From Cladobotryum mycophilum (lineage: Eukaryota > Ascomycota > Sordariomycetes > Hypocreales > Hypocreaceae), in NCBI GenBank assembly GCA_036429605.1, contig JAVFKD010000016.1, forward strand, positions 806,001-870,000: a stretch of 64,000 nt of DNA, read 5' to 3'. Within the stretch, counting starts at the first letter, position 1; each line of letters opens with the position of its first letter. Below the pieces are notes generated by a model that saw nothing but the letters and a program-made list of their open reading frames with translations, was not told the origin of the DNA and did no database searches. A program made the translations under genes and the position numbers. This document shows positions 33,296-44,252 of the stretch, one piece after another.

Positions 33296-35467
33296 TACTA
33301 CAATGACAAATAACACCCCTGCAAGAAAAGAAAAAAGACTGTTTTATGTCAGTTTTAGCCACTGAATCACCAAGACCACCAAAACAGAGAGAGAGGGGGT
33401 GGAGGTGGCAATGGATACAAAACAAACATCCATCACGTCAAAAAAAAAAAAAAGGCTTCCATGAATCTGTGACGTCTGTCTCCATAGTCAGGGGTCCCTT
33501 TCACAGAAAACCCATGCCCCTGCATGTGGTCCACGTTGCGGGGATTCCTTCATCGAGATACGAAAAGAAAGAAGAAGAAAAAGGGTTCAGTTCAAAGACG
33601 AGTTGATTCGGCCCTTGAAACCTAAAAAAGGGCTCTTTTTTGGTGGCCAACAGAGGGGGAGCCAAACCAAGACGCCCCCAAATTCCCCTCTCAGTTAGAT
33701 AGAGGGGACCACCAAAAGAGACAGGGACAAGGGGAAGCGAACAAAGAAAGAAATATTACTGGGTGTCTATTTTTTACTCTCTCTCTCTCTCTCTCTCTTT
33801 CTGAATCTCGTATCTGGGAATAACCTTTTTTTTTTTAGGGGGGGGATTGGATTCTACGCGTTACCTGTAAAAGTGCTTGTTGCTCCATGGCGTCGGTCGC
33901 TTTGAAAAGTCCGTCTTGGTGGTCTCTAAGATGAGAGGAGAAAGATAGAGTGATAGCTATGGATGAGATTTGTTCAAAGGCGGTTGGAGGGTGACTTGGA
34001 ACCCCCACGCCTCCCTCTTTTTTTCTCGTATTCTCCGATCCTCTACGATTGGCAGGTCAAACGAAGATGAGCGATCTTCATATAAAAAAAGAAGGCTCGG
34101 TAGATCTAAATCAGCATCATTTGCGAGTGCACAATGCACAGTGCTACAATTCCTCTTCCGCCCCGCCCTCTCCCCTGAACAACCTATGTAGGGGACACAA
34201 GGTAGACAAAGCTCCATATAGGGCTGGGGGTGGGACCAATGTCGGTATTTGGCAAAGTTAGTAGAGAACAGCCTCCCCTTCGATGGCGAGTTCAGGGGGC
34301 ACCGTGGAATCGTCGGCTGACACCGAAAAGGATGCGTCATCTTGTAACGGAACAAACGTCTGCTGGGCGTTTCAACGTCAATCCAAACAAGCTTTGAAGC
34401 TACTTGGTTTGACATACCCTATAATACACGGAGGTATAGAGACGGGGGGAGGCAAAAAACAATTGGAGGACGATAGAGGTTTTTTTTTGGCCGTCATACA
34501 CGTATTTCGGCGTGACTAGAACATTCCGTTCCATTCCGTTTCATTACATATTTCGACCTGATACAATCGGTAGCAATCAGGAGTCATACTAACGGCACAG
34601 CAGGAAGACGGAATTCGTTGGATTCGGCAAATGAGATGGCGCGAATGGGTAGAGGTGACGAAGCCACGAGTTTGCTAACGGGTAGGGCTGGTCCAGTTCC
34701 GACAAAGTCCAAGGATCCTCTACGGTGGACAGACACTAGACACTAGGGACAAGTCACAGATGGATGACAAGACACCAACTTGAGAGATCCGGTGCCGGGT
34801 ACTAGATAACGGTGAGTCAAGACCAAACTAGTCTGTTTGTCTCCAACACACGTTGCCGTCGCAATTGAGAGAGAGAGAGAGAGAGAGGGGTGGGTTTGAA
34901 AAAGGGTCTGGGCGATTCGGTGTCGGGAGATTCGGATTTGGGTAGGCTTGGATTCATTGTGCATGTCCGCTGACGTTGAAACCTTCTTTTTCGCTTTTGG
35001 CTTGGCTTTCATTTCACGTCTTGGGAAGTAGAGGGTACAGTATCGTACATTAGGACTTTGGTCCTTGGGGTAGGTATGCAACACTGCATCCTCCTCAGGC
35101 ATCAGCCCAACATTCATGACAAGGTATGAGATGATGGCGTGTTGCACAAACTTCCCTTGTCCTGCATGATGAGAGTTTCAGGATAGAGCACAATACATTG
35201 CAAAACAGGAAAAGAAGAAAAAGAAAAGAAAAGAATATAATAGAATAGAATAGACAATAATGTAGGTGAGATTGCAATTCCACTCTACTTGTGACGGTCC
35301 AAATGGTTCAGCTGCCGTTATTGAATCATGCTGATATTATGAGGCGCAAAGCAGAGATGGCTGTCGCTGTATCGGATACAAGTTTTAGATGACCAGGTGA
35401 ATCGACTTTTTAGCGGTGATCTGACAGCGGGCAAGCTAGGACTTGTAGAGCATTTCGGGTACCTGTA

Positions 35468-35755
35468 CGGAGGTCCGTCCCAAATGTCGTCGCCTGGATC
35501 TGCTTAGTCATTTAGCGCAGTACTTTCCGGGACATAAGGTACAAGTAGGTTTTTCTCATGCCGCTATAATATACTAATGTTATAGCGCTACCCTCGCTAA
35601 TAAACAGTACCAATACTTAGATATTATCACTATAATCATAAATCTTTAGGGCAGATTTATAGAGATTAAAGTATCTTATTATATCTTATTGTATTTAATG
35701 TACCGACAGGGAATATGCATAACTTGCAGGCGACGACTTTTGGGACGGACCTCCG
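35468..35755. mobile_element. 288-bp MITE with ~30-bp inverted repeats and TA target duplication
   Basis: The left end reads CGGAGGTCCGTCCCAAATGT and continues CGTCGCCTG; the right end is its complement with one substitution. Both ends abut TA (35466-35467 and 35756-35757). The interior is AT-rich with no coding capacity. TA duplication and short length fit a non-autonomous Tc1/mariner or pogo derivative, but its termini are unrelated to those of the pogo family in the AT-rich block, so its mobilising element is not in this window. Confidence 0.85.
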
Positions 35756-37531
35756 TACTTTGCACGGAGTCTTGTCCACCTCTGCATCCTTGCCTCGGCC
35801 AGTATAACTAGATTTAGCTGTTATAGGGCTTTCTAGGTGGCTTGAGGTGAATTGGCTTCAGTGAGCGGATAAGTAGCTTAAGCGCTAAAAAGATACGCTA
35901 CTGTAAGTCAATGAACGCTGGGAGGGGGAGGGAGAAAGTAGTGGCGGCCGCCGGACGGACTTGCCGAACCCTCCAAGGATGGATGTGGACGAAACTCTCA
36001 TACGGATGATGCCCCCATGCTTCTCTGAGCCATTCTGAGGAAAGAGCTGTCCCATCACCAAGCTAATGACCTCGGCAGAAAATCTCATCACAAAGCACAT
36101 TTTTCCCGAATGCAATCTCATCATCAACAAGCTAGTCAGTCCATACATACATGACGAGTCGTCAAAAAAGGTTTGACACGACCAACAGAGACAACAGAGA
36201 CAACAGCAACAACAACAACAGCAACAACGACAATAGCAGCAAAAAAACAAACTCGAGACATGGTCTCACGCCACCCTGGCGCCCCACCAGCCCTGTGCGT
36301 ACCACGTCCGTTATTGTGCGGTCCGCCTTTGCAGATTCGCTGGTTTGACACAACGAACACCCCCCTCCCTTCCTCTCCCCCTAAAAAGAACTGCCGTCAT
36401 CATCTCTATACGTACCGCCGCGATACGGGGTGTGGGTTTGCGGGTACTGTATGGGATCGCTTGCTGTTGCTTCGTACTGCTTTCGCGGAAGCTGCCGCGT
36501 TGCTGCATTCCAATCCCTTTCCCCCAAGGGGTAATTTTTGGTTTACTTTTTTGGACTCTTGCTTTTGGCTTTCGTACCTGCTACGACGGACAACCAAGGA
36601 ACATTCCTACGGCACGCTTAACACAATCGAAGAAACCTTGAAGCGTGAAGCCACACAGATGAGAGAGACGTGACCTATTTTGGAAAGTCGTTCTAATCCG
36701 TCCATGATGGGCATTCGATCCAAAAGCTATCCATCCGTCTACCTATCAACAACACAGCGGAATGCACCCCGTCCGCTCCCAGCTCACTTAGCCGATTTAC
36801 ATGGCAGAGAGACAAGAGTCCATGACGAATTCCCCGGTCTCCCCTCCACACGGTCCATTCACCGGCTCGGTCCTAACATTCTCTACGGCCTTCCCTTTGG
36901 CTCCAAAAGGTTCTTGTCGGTCAACTAATTGGGGGGAAGTTCGTGGCTTGATTTCTACACTTGCTTGCCCTAAAAAAATTGAGTGGCTCGGGCCCTTTGA
37001 TCGCTTGGTCGCTGCGCTGCGCCATGTTAGTCACGCACTGTGAATTGATTGCCCATGGCGCGCGTCTCCTCGGGTCGTTCCTTTTCATCATCGTCCACTT
37101 TCGGCAGCGGGGGCTATCTAACCGTTCGCCTTAGACCCAACCCCGGCCCGGCGCCAGAGTATGAACCAAGCTCACTGATGGGCCGACTTCGTTTCCTCCA
37201 CGCAATAAGCATTTGGGATGAATGATCCAAATCTTCTCCCCAACTCTATCTCTCTCCACGGAATCGGAATTCACGGATAGCGCCTATCCAGCGCCCGCCA
37301 TCTCAGAAGACAGTATCCAGAGGCGCCGTGCAATCCTTTGTGGTTCTCTCATCAACTGTTGTTTCCACTTGGTGACCTTTTTGGTGACGACAAACGCCCA
37401 TAAATTGGGTCCGGAAACATTTGATTTTAGACTCGGGGACTTATTGGTTGTTTCTTCGGTAAGCCATCACTTACAATCTTGAGTGCGTGACGAAAAAAGA
37501 AACGAGATAAACTTGGCGCAATGTGTTGTTA

Positions 37532-37683
37532 CTTTTTCTTTTTCTTTTTTCTTTTTTCTTTTTCTTTTTTCTTTTTTCTTTTTTCTTTTTCTTTTTTCTT
37601 TTTCTTTTTTCTTTTTCTTTTTCTTTTTCTTTTTTCTTTTTCTTTTTTCTTTTTCTTTTTTCTTTTTTCTTTTTTCTTTTTTA
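37532..37683. repeat. 152-bp pure pyrimidine tract (CT4-6)n
   Basis: An almost perfect succession of C followed by four to six T, without a single purine for about 150 bases. The Lys/Glu-rich frames on the minus strand across it are artefacts. Such a polypurine/polypyrimidine tract with mirror symmetry can form intramolecular triplex DNA. Confidence 0.9.
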
Positions 37684-38673
37684 GAACACACCAGTGGTGA
37701 TGCAAGGCACCAAGTACTTTTACTGCTTCGAGCAAAGCCACAAGATGCTGGTATGATTGAGGCTGGGTCGCGGACAACCCCAGTATTCTATCTGCCTACC
37801 TGCTACGCATCAGCTGGCCGGGTGCTGCACAAAAAGTTATGCCCTGGGCCCTTGGTTTCCTCTACTTGACAGTACTTGGACCGCCCCCAAGGACCTGCCG
37901 GGATACAGGGGGTATGCATAGCCTGCAGACACACCAAGGTCAAATCGGGGATCGTATCACTTGGACATTGGAGGCGCTCGCATCGTAGCTTGACAAGGGT
38001 CAATGTGAGTTCTGGACTGGTCAATGTTGGAGCATGGAGTATGGGGCACACCTCCAGAGAGATCCTACCTAGTACTCTATCAACACCACCCAACCAGTTC
38101 CCAGGTACGTACTTGCGGCTCAAATGTTCAATGGAAGGGGCGTGTGTCCAGAGCCCAGGGGCCCTGGAGCCTGTGAGGCACACTTCAAGAGCTCTTGTTT
38201 CATGGGTTAGAGGTAGTCGCCATCATGCTGCTTGGCTTGCCTCCACAATTTCTATTCCTATAAACATGGCGACCTTCTCCCCTCCAATGTAGTACCTAAA
38301 GACCTGTCGTTACCATCACCAACATTCTATATGCTCTTCCTCTCATCTTGCTTTTCTTCTATGCAAACCATCCCTTCTTATATTCCCCCACTTCACACTT
38401 TACACTTGCTACCAACAACGTTGTTGTTACTACATATCGAGCTCTGTGCCACCGCAGAACATCACTTACACGAACATTCTCCACCATCTATTGATTGTTA
38501 GATCACTGATTCAATGACCCATACCCTTCTATTCTCAACTCAAGAGTTGAAATCTTTTTGAACAAAAACACAAACAAACAAACACGGGATTTCAGAGTCT
38601 TTCGACGACTCTCCTTTGGCAATCCGACACTCACCTACCACCTCTCGTCCTCAGTTACCATCCTACTGTCAAC

Positions 38674-40071
38674 ATGGCTATCTGCGAGTTCATCCCAACC
38701 ACCGAGCGAGCTGCCCTTGGCACTCCCGAAGAGCATCAAATGTCTCTATCCACCGACGTTAGCCTTGTCATTGACCTCTCCATCAACCAAGACCAGAGAG
38801 TCGAACAGCTACTTCCTGAGCATCCTTCCGACTCACTGCACATCAACAATGGTCTCATGCCAGAGATGGGAATCTGCCCTCAGAATCTCTACAACGATGG
38901 ACGAGAGTCTTCCGTCTCCTACCAGAGCTCGCCAGGTTACAGCTTCTGCCCCAGCCCCTCCATCATGGGCGAGGACTACGTCATACAGGGTCCCGCCACG
39001 CCACAGGACGTCTATGGACCTCCTGCTGGCCATGAAGGTTTGTACAATATCCCATATAAGTCTGAACAAACCTCTTACACCGATATGACAGAGATGAGTT
39101 TTTGCTATGGCACTACCGAAGAGCGTCGCTGTGACGTGCATATGGGACATCTCACGTTCCTGCAAGACCCCGTCAATACCACATTTGGCACTCCGTACAA
39201 TGTCGACTACCCAGGGGGCCTATCGCGAGCGTCTTCGACCGAAGAGCAGAGGGTTTTTATAAACCGATTCAGTCCCGGTCAAGGCGAGTCACAGTTTAGG
39301 ACCGGTTCACGTTCCGGACGTCCGCAGCGACGCGCTGCCGCTAGCTCTGGTGGCAGAACACCCCAGGCTCGTCATTCTGGATGCGTCTTGAAGCGCAGAC
39401 AATCACCAAAGCCTAACCGTCCCTACAAGTGTGTGTTTGACTTCGCCGGCTGCCTTACCACATTTGACACCAAGAACGAGTGGAAGCGCCACGTTCTCAC
39501 TCAGCACGTTTGCTTGAATTACTGGATCTGCGAGGAGGGAAGCTGCGCAACCACTCGAGGCTCGGGCACCCAACATCGCTCCCATTTGCTCCCGGCTCTC
39601 GGCAGCATTTTCAACCGCAAGGATCTGTACACGCAGCACGTTCGGCGCATGCACCCTCAAGCCATTGGTCACGTCCTAGACTCTGATGGCAGGCTCCCCT
39701 CCCCAGAAGCGGCTGATCAGCTGAGGCAGATGCAGACAGCGGCTTTCCGCCAGAGGGTGCAGCTCCCTTATTTGACTGACTGCCCCGCCGACGAGTGCAA
39801 GCAGAAGTACAGGGGTGCATCGGCATGGAACTCACGGATGGAACATATTTCTCTACACCTTGAACCCACGTCGAATCAGCATATTTCCAGTTTTGAGTTT
39901 GGAGGTCCCAAAGATCAGTTGTTGGTCGACTGGGCGTCGCGAGAGGATGTTGGCATCATCAAGAGACGTAGAGACGGATGGCAAATCTGTGACCTCTTGC
40001 GGGGTGAAAGCAGCCCGCGGAGGTTCATCGTTGCGACAACTGACGAGGATGCCGAGGGTGAATTTATTTGA
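38674..40071 (+). CDS. C2H2 zinc-finger protein, probable transcription factor (single exon, 465 aa)
   Basis: One uninterrupted frame opens at ATG 38674 in a good initiation context (CAACATGGC) after a leader with no upstream in-frame ATG nearby. The N-terminal half is Ser/Pro/Thr-rich and disordered in character. A basic patch (KRRQSPKPNR, 240-249) is a likely nuclear signal. It is followed by atypical fingers: C253-x6-C260-x12-H273-x4-H278; a split unit with C286, C291 and H322-x4-H327, interrupted by an insert; and a third C-x4-C ... H-x3-H at about 369-392. The KNEWKRH finger followed by a WxC-x4-C unit matches the order seen in the gene at 25853-28319. The acidic C-terminus (TDEDAEGEF) closes the protein. 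Function beyond DNA binding is unknown. Confidence 0.85.
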   Translation: MAICEFIPTTERAALGTPEEHQMSLSTDVSLVIDLSINQDQRVEQLLPEHPSDSLHINNGLMPEMGICPQNLYNDGRESSVSYQSSPGYSFCPSPSIMGEDYVIQGPATPQDVYGPPAGHEGLYNIPYKSEQTSYTDMTEMSFCYGTTEERRCDVHMGHLTFLQDPVNTTFGTPYNVDYPGGLSRASSTEEQRVFINRFSPGQGESQFRTGSRSGRPQRRAAASSGGRTPQARHSGCVLKRRQSPKPNRPYKCVFDFAGCLTTFDTKNEWKRHVLTQHVCLNYWICEEGSCATTRGSGTQHRSHLLPALGSIFNRKDLYTQHVRRMHPQAIGHVLDSDGRLPSPEAADQLRQMQTAAFRQRVQLPYLTDCPADECKQKYRGASAWNSRMEHISLHLEPTSNQHISSFEFGGPKDQLLVDWASREDVGIIKRRRDGWQICDLLRGESSPRRFIVATTDEDAEGEFI

Positions 40072-40594
40072 AAGTTTCCAGTGTTGACAATACCATTCTG
40101 GCAGGAACTTTCCCGCCTCTGTCTTGGGCATGTAGGTTTATTACCCTATTTAAGGGGGGGGGTGTTATCATCATGTATCTTTGCTCTTTTTTTCTATGAC
40201 GATTTACATGTCTGGTTTGTTTGTTGGTGTTTTTTTCTTTTCTCTCATCATTACTTCTCAAGATATCATATACACCAAAAAAGGGGGAGGGATAGATGGA
40301 CTTGAGGTATTTCATGGGAATGAATAACTAATGGGCTCTGGGATTTGACGCTTATGCGGTGTATGTGGTTTTCAGTTCTCTATTTCTAGAGTTGTTTCTG
40401 GCGGAGCAATCTATCCGGAGCACTCTCTTCGTTATGCGAATGAATTTAAGTATTTCTTCTTCTTGAAAGTATGATTTAGATACTTGGTGATTTGCTGTGT
40501 ACAGTAACGATGATGGACTTGAAAGTTTTCACCGCCATGGCATGAAGAGTGTAGCACAACACCATCTTTGAATCAACCCCATCAAGTCGATCAA

Positions 40595-40634
<40 letters not shown>

Positions 40635-41325
40635 ACCCACGCGCCTACGATAGGAAGACTCCTACCAGCTCTGCCGGCTTCACACCATCCACAGCCGTCA
40701 GCCCTAGATCCCCATGTAACGTACAGACAGACTGACTGACTGACTTACATGCGCTCCTCCCTCCCCTCCCCTCCCTTGCCCTCCTCCACGTCCTGCCAGG
40801 TCCCAGTGTTGTATCTCCTCGGAAATGAGACCGCAGTGCCACCCCCAGAAAAGCCTCCCCCTCCATCCATCATTTTTGTGGACTGGCTGGCTGGCTTTCT
40901 GTTTCTCTTTTCTTTTTGGGCGCTTGTTGATGGGGTGGAGGGGAGGGGAGGGAGGGGAATTGCTGCATATCTGATTAGTGTTTACTTGACAGCTCCCACA
41001 CACAGACAACTGACAGAGATGGACATGTGGATACCCCTCCGTTTGCGCCTCTCTCTCTCTCCTTTTTCTCGCCTTATTTTTTTTTGTAGTGTTGGTGGTT
41101 TTTCGTGTATGCACACGCCCCCTCCTTTCTGCTTCGTTCCCCACTGTGACACACCCCTGCCTTTTCCTACGAGCTACGAGGGTATCGGACTGGAGAACAA
41201 GCTTTTTGTATGTCTTGGTTCTTGGGCCTGTCTTCTCTTGTCTTGTTCTCGTGATGGACATCCTTGCTTTGATGTTTTGCGGTTTTTTGGGCAGCATGTA
41301 CCTTTTTTTTAAGCGTTCAGATAAC

Positions 41326-41369
<44 letters not shown>

Positions 41370-42228
41370 CTTCTTGGTACCTTTTTTCCTTCCTTTATTG
41401 CTGCTTCTGTTTTCTGATGGGCTGAATGAGCGAATGTAACCTTGCATCACATCCGCTCTTCTCTCCCACTCTCCCACTCTCCACTCTCCGCTCCCCCTCC
41501 AACTCAAATGTTTGTTTCTCACACACACACACACACACCCTCCCCCCGGTATCCACCACAACAAACTCTATTGTATGAGACCTCTTTTTCAGACAAAGAT
41601 TTGCACAAGGAAACAAGAAGCATCTCTCTCTTTCTCTCTTTTTTAGGGTCTTTTTTTAGGGTCCTTTTTTTTTATAGTCGCGCCGAGATTGGGGGATGTG
41701 AGTGGTTCGTCAAGCGAGCATACATGACAAGCAGGTACATAACACAAGAAGAAGAAGAAGAAGAAGCGCACCCATCTCCTACCTACCTTAGTACCTACAT
41801 AGGTACAAGTAGTATGTACTATGGCGCTTTTTTTTGCGACGGGGGAGAGCAGATGGGGGGAGCGGGCCCTACTCCATAGATGGCATCTTCCTTTCGGTCC
41901 CGCTCGTTCGCGCCCGTTTTTTTTTGGTAAGATGAAGGTGAATGTGAAGGTGAAGTAGAGCTAAGATAGCGTAGAGAGCTAAGTGTGAGAGAGCGTGAGG
42001 AATAGTGAATGGTTCATTTCGGTAATCGGAATGCTCGGTATATTTGAAGAGCTAGAGTAGAGCTTATCTCACTACGGAGCATGGAGTATGGAGTTTCTAC
42101 TAATGCTATGATGGTGGGTGGTATGGTCCATGAAGAATAGGCGCGGGGGAGGGACAGAGAGACACACAGAGAAAGGGAGAGCCAGAGAGAACGGAGCGGT
42201 TCAAGAAGGGGGAGGGGGAGAGAAAGAA

Positions 42229-42277
42229 AGAGAGAGAGAGAGAGAGAGAGAAACGGGGAAATACCAAAACATTGTAC

Positions 42278-42318
<41 letters not shown>
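42229..42318. repeat. (GA)n and (CT)n microsatellites in inverted arrangement
   Basis: A run of about 11 GA units (42229-42251) is followed, after about 31 bases, by about 18 CT units (42283-42318). They are complementary and could fold into a long stem with a small loop in single-stranded DNA or RNA. Confidence 0.85.
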
Positions 42319-42320
<2 letters not shown>

Positions 42321-43507
42321 TCCGTATACTAATTAATGTTCAGCTCATGTCCCATATTCACGCTCATATTCATTGCTCATATCCATTGCTCGTGATCAAC
42401 AAAAGACGGTCAAATCCAGGGTCATGAATGGAAACGACGCCCAGGATAATAGCAAACAAGACGAAAACACATTATGCAGCAGACACATCACATCACGTAC
42501 ATACATCACATTCACATCCACACAACATACATGCCTAGTACAGTACGTAGATACATTGCATAGGTAGATACATCACATACATACATACATACAAACATCC
42601 CCCCATCCATACATTATACACCCAAAAATACACCACCCTCGTCAAAAATAATAACAATAACAGCAAAAACCAGCAACAATACTACACAAATCAAATAATA
42701 ATAACCCCAATCTCGATCATCCAAACCCCCTCCAGCCAAGATCCAGATCCCCCTCTCATTGACTCGTCACATCACAACCCATCCATCCTGGGCGCTTAAA
42801 CCGCAGCATCTTCCCACCATGCGAACCAAAACCCTCCCCCCTCCTCTTCGCTATCCACTCTTCATACTTGTACCAGGTAGGCATCAACTCACGCACTCCC
42901 CCTCCACAGTGCTGCCTGTTTCTCTTTTGTGGCTGTAAAAAAAAAATGACAGGGCAGGGCAGGGGAGGGGAGAGGGGAGAGGGGAAGACAAGTCTCCACC
43001 GGTACGCCTCCCGTCGAGGATAGTGACATCGAAAGATGAATCTAGCAAACAAACAGGTTTAGTTAACCTGCTGAGACTGGAACAGCCAGCACATCACTTG
43101 TCACAATAAGAAAACAGAACCAACAGACAGAAAAAAAGAAATAGCAACAAACACTCGTGTACACGCCCCCTTTTCGCTCGCCCTGTCTCAGATGTGCGTG
43201 AGGTTGCATTTGATAAACAGACAGAGAGGAGAGAGAGACAAGTACTGCCATGTATCTAGATTTATGCCTTGTTGGATGCAAATGGGTAGCTCGTTATCCA
43301 AAGGGCCGCATACACAATACATCCATTCACATTCACCTCGTGCACACCTTGGACGTACATGCATGCACTCTCGAGCCATTGCTGCTATTCCTAACCTCCC
43401 CAATCAACAAGGGAATAGAAATAAAACTTCATTACATACAAAGTGCTTCTTCAGTGGCTATTTTTGCTCATCAGAATCTTACCGTCACACAAACAGACTC
43501 CTCCGCC

Positions 43508-43573
43508 CCCCTCTCCTCTCTCTCCTCTCTCTCCTCTCTCTCCTCTCTCTCCTCTCTCTCCTCTCTCTCCTCT
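43508..43573. repeat. (CCTCTCTCT)n 9-bp minisatellite
   Basis: About seven head-to-tail copies of CCTCTCTCT. Because the unit is a multiple of three, all forward frames stay open across it, which explains the Leu-Ser-Ser repeats in spurious ORFs here. Confidence 0.85.
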
Positions 43574-44252
43574 CGTCGTCATGTCTATACTCGCTCGTAC
43601 CAAAGACTAAGCCGTCATACAGCATGAAATATGCAAATCATCAACATCGACCGTAATAACACATACCAGCCAGTAGGCCACCGACTTCCATAGTATCCAT
43701 AATCCTTTCAGCCCTCGTCCACTTCCAGTAACACTGTCGAGACCCTCTCTCCACTTCAGCACCATGTTCTTAATCCGTGTCAGGGGTCATCCCTGGGGAA
43801 AAGTAAACTCGCAGAGTCTAAAGTCTATTGACCAGATTGCCATAACCGCCACGCTTCTGCACAAATCCTGGTCTCCTTTGAGGCATGTGAAAACTTCCAG
43901 ATAGCACTAACATCACTACCATCGCTCCCGGGGGACAGCAAAACACTGCCATCGGATACAAAACTTCTGCTTCGGTACCGGACCGCATTATAGTGTCCGC
44001 CGCCAGCTAGCTCATGCCAGTTCATTGAATCGTCTCTCAATTTCAATAGCTCCAGCAATCGATGCGACGGACAAGTCCAGACTTTGGTGTGTACTGTACG
44101 TAATGTCTCAGGAGCAAAAAAAACCAAAACAAGTCATGCCGGCTTCTCGTAATTTGACCAAACACTAACAGGCAAAACGAACCAACAACAACAATAATAA
44201 CAACATCGGCATACGAGTCGCTTTCTCACAGGTCCTCCTTCATTTTCATGAA

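Larger units (their letters stand above)
28320..38673. other. 10.3-kb gene-poor intergenic region dense in simple repeats
   Basis: No ORF here has a recognisable domain or spliced continuation; the long frames are produced by microsatellites (poly-Glu/Lys, poly-Ser/Leu, Arg-Glu runs). It holds mono-, di- and penta-nucleotide repeats, G-runs, a MITE (35468-35755), and several CTAGGTACCTA-like and TACGGAGTA words. The last ~200 bases, with an (ACAA)n leader near 38565-38585, are the probable promoter and 5' leader of the gene at 38674. Confidence 0.55.
40072..44252. other. Intergenic region rich in microsatellites, no supported gene
   Basis: Contains (CA)n at about 40594-40629 and 41519-41538, (CT)n at about 41332-41364, the (GA)n/(CT)n inverted pair at 42229-42318 and a 9-bp minisatellite at about 43508-43573. 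Frames of up to 286 codons (for example minus 40704-41564) are low-complexity translations of these repeats and show no domain. The gene at 38674-40071 and the one at 44253-45970 converge on this stretch, so it should hold two 3' ends. Confidence 0.5.

Noticed and set aside
33957..34415. 152-codon minus-strand frame in the intergenic region
   Set aside because: No recognisable motif; overlapping frames on the other strand are equally open.
37467..37869. Lys/Glu-rich and Phe/Leu-rich frames on both strands
   Set aside because: They are caused entirely by the polypyrimidine tract at 37532-37683.
40704..41564. 286-codon minus-strand frame with Arg-Glu repeats
   Set aside because: It runs through (CT)n and (CA)n microsatellites, and its composition (RERERE, VCVCV) is a translation of those repeats; no domain or splice-linked extension is visible.
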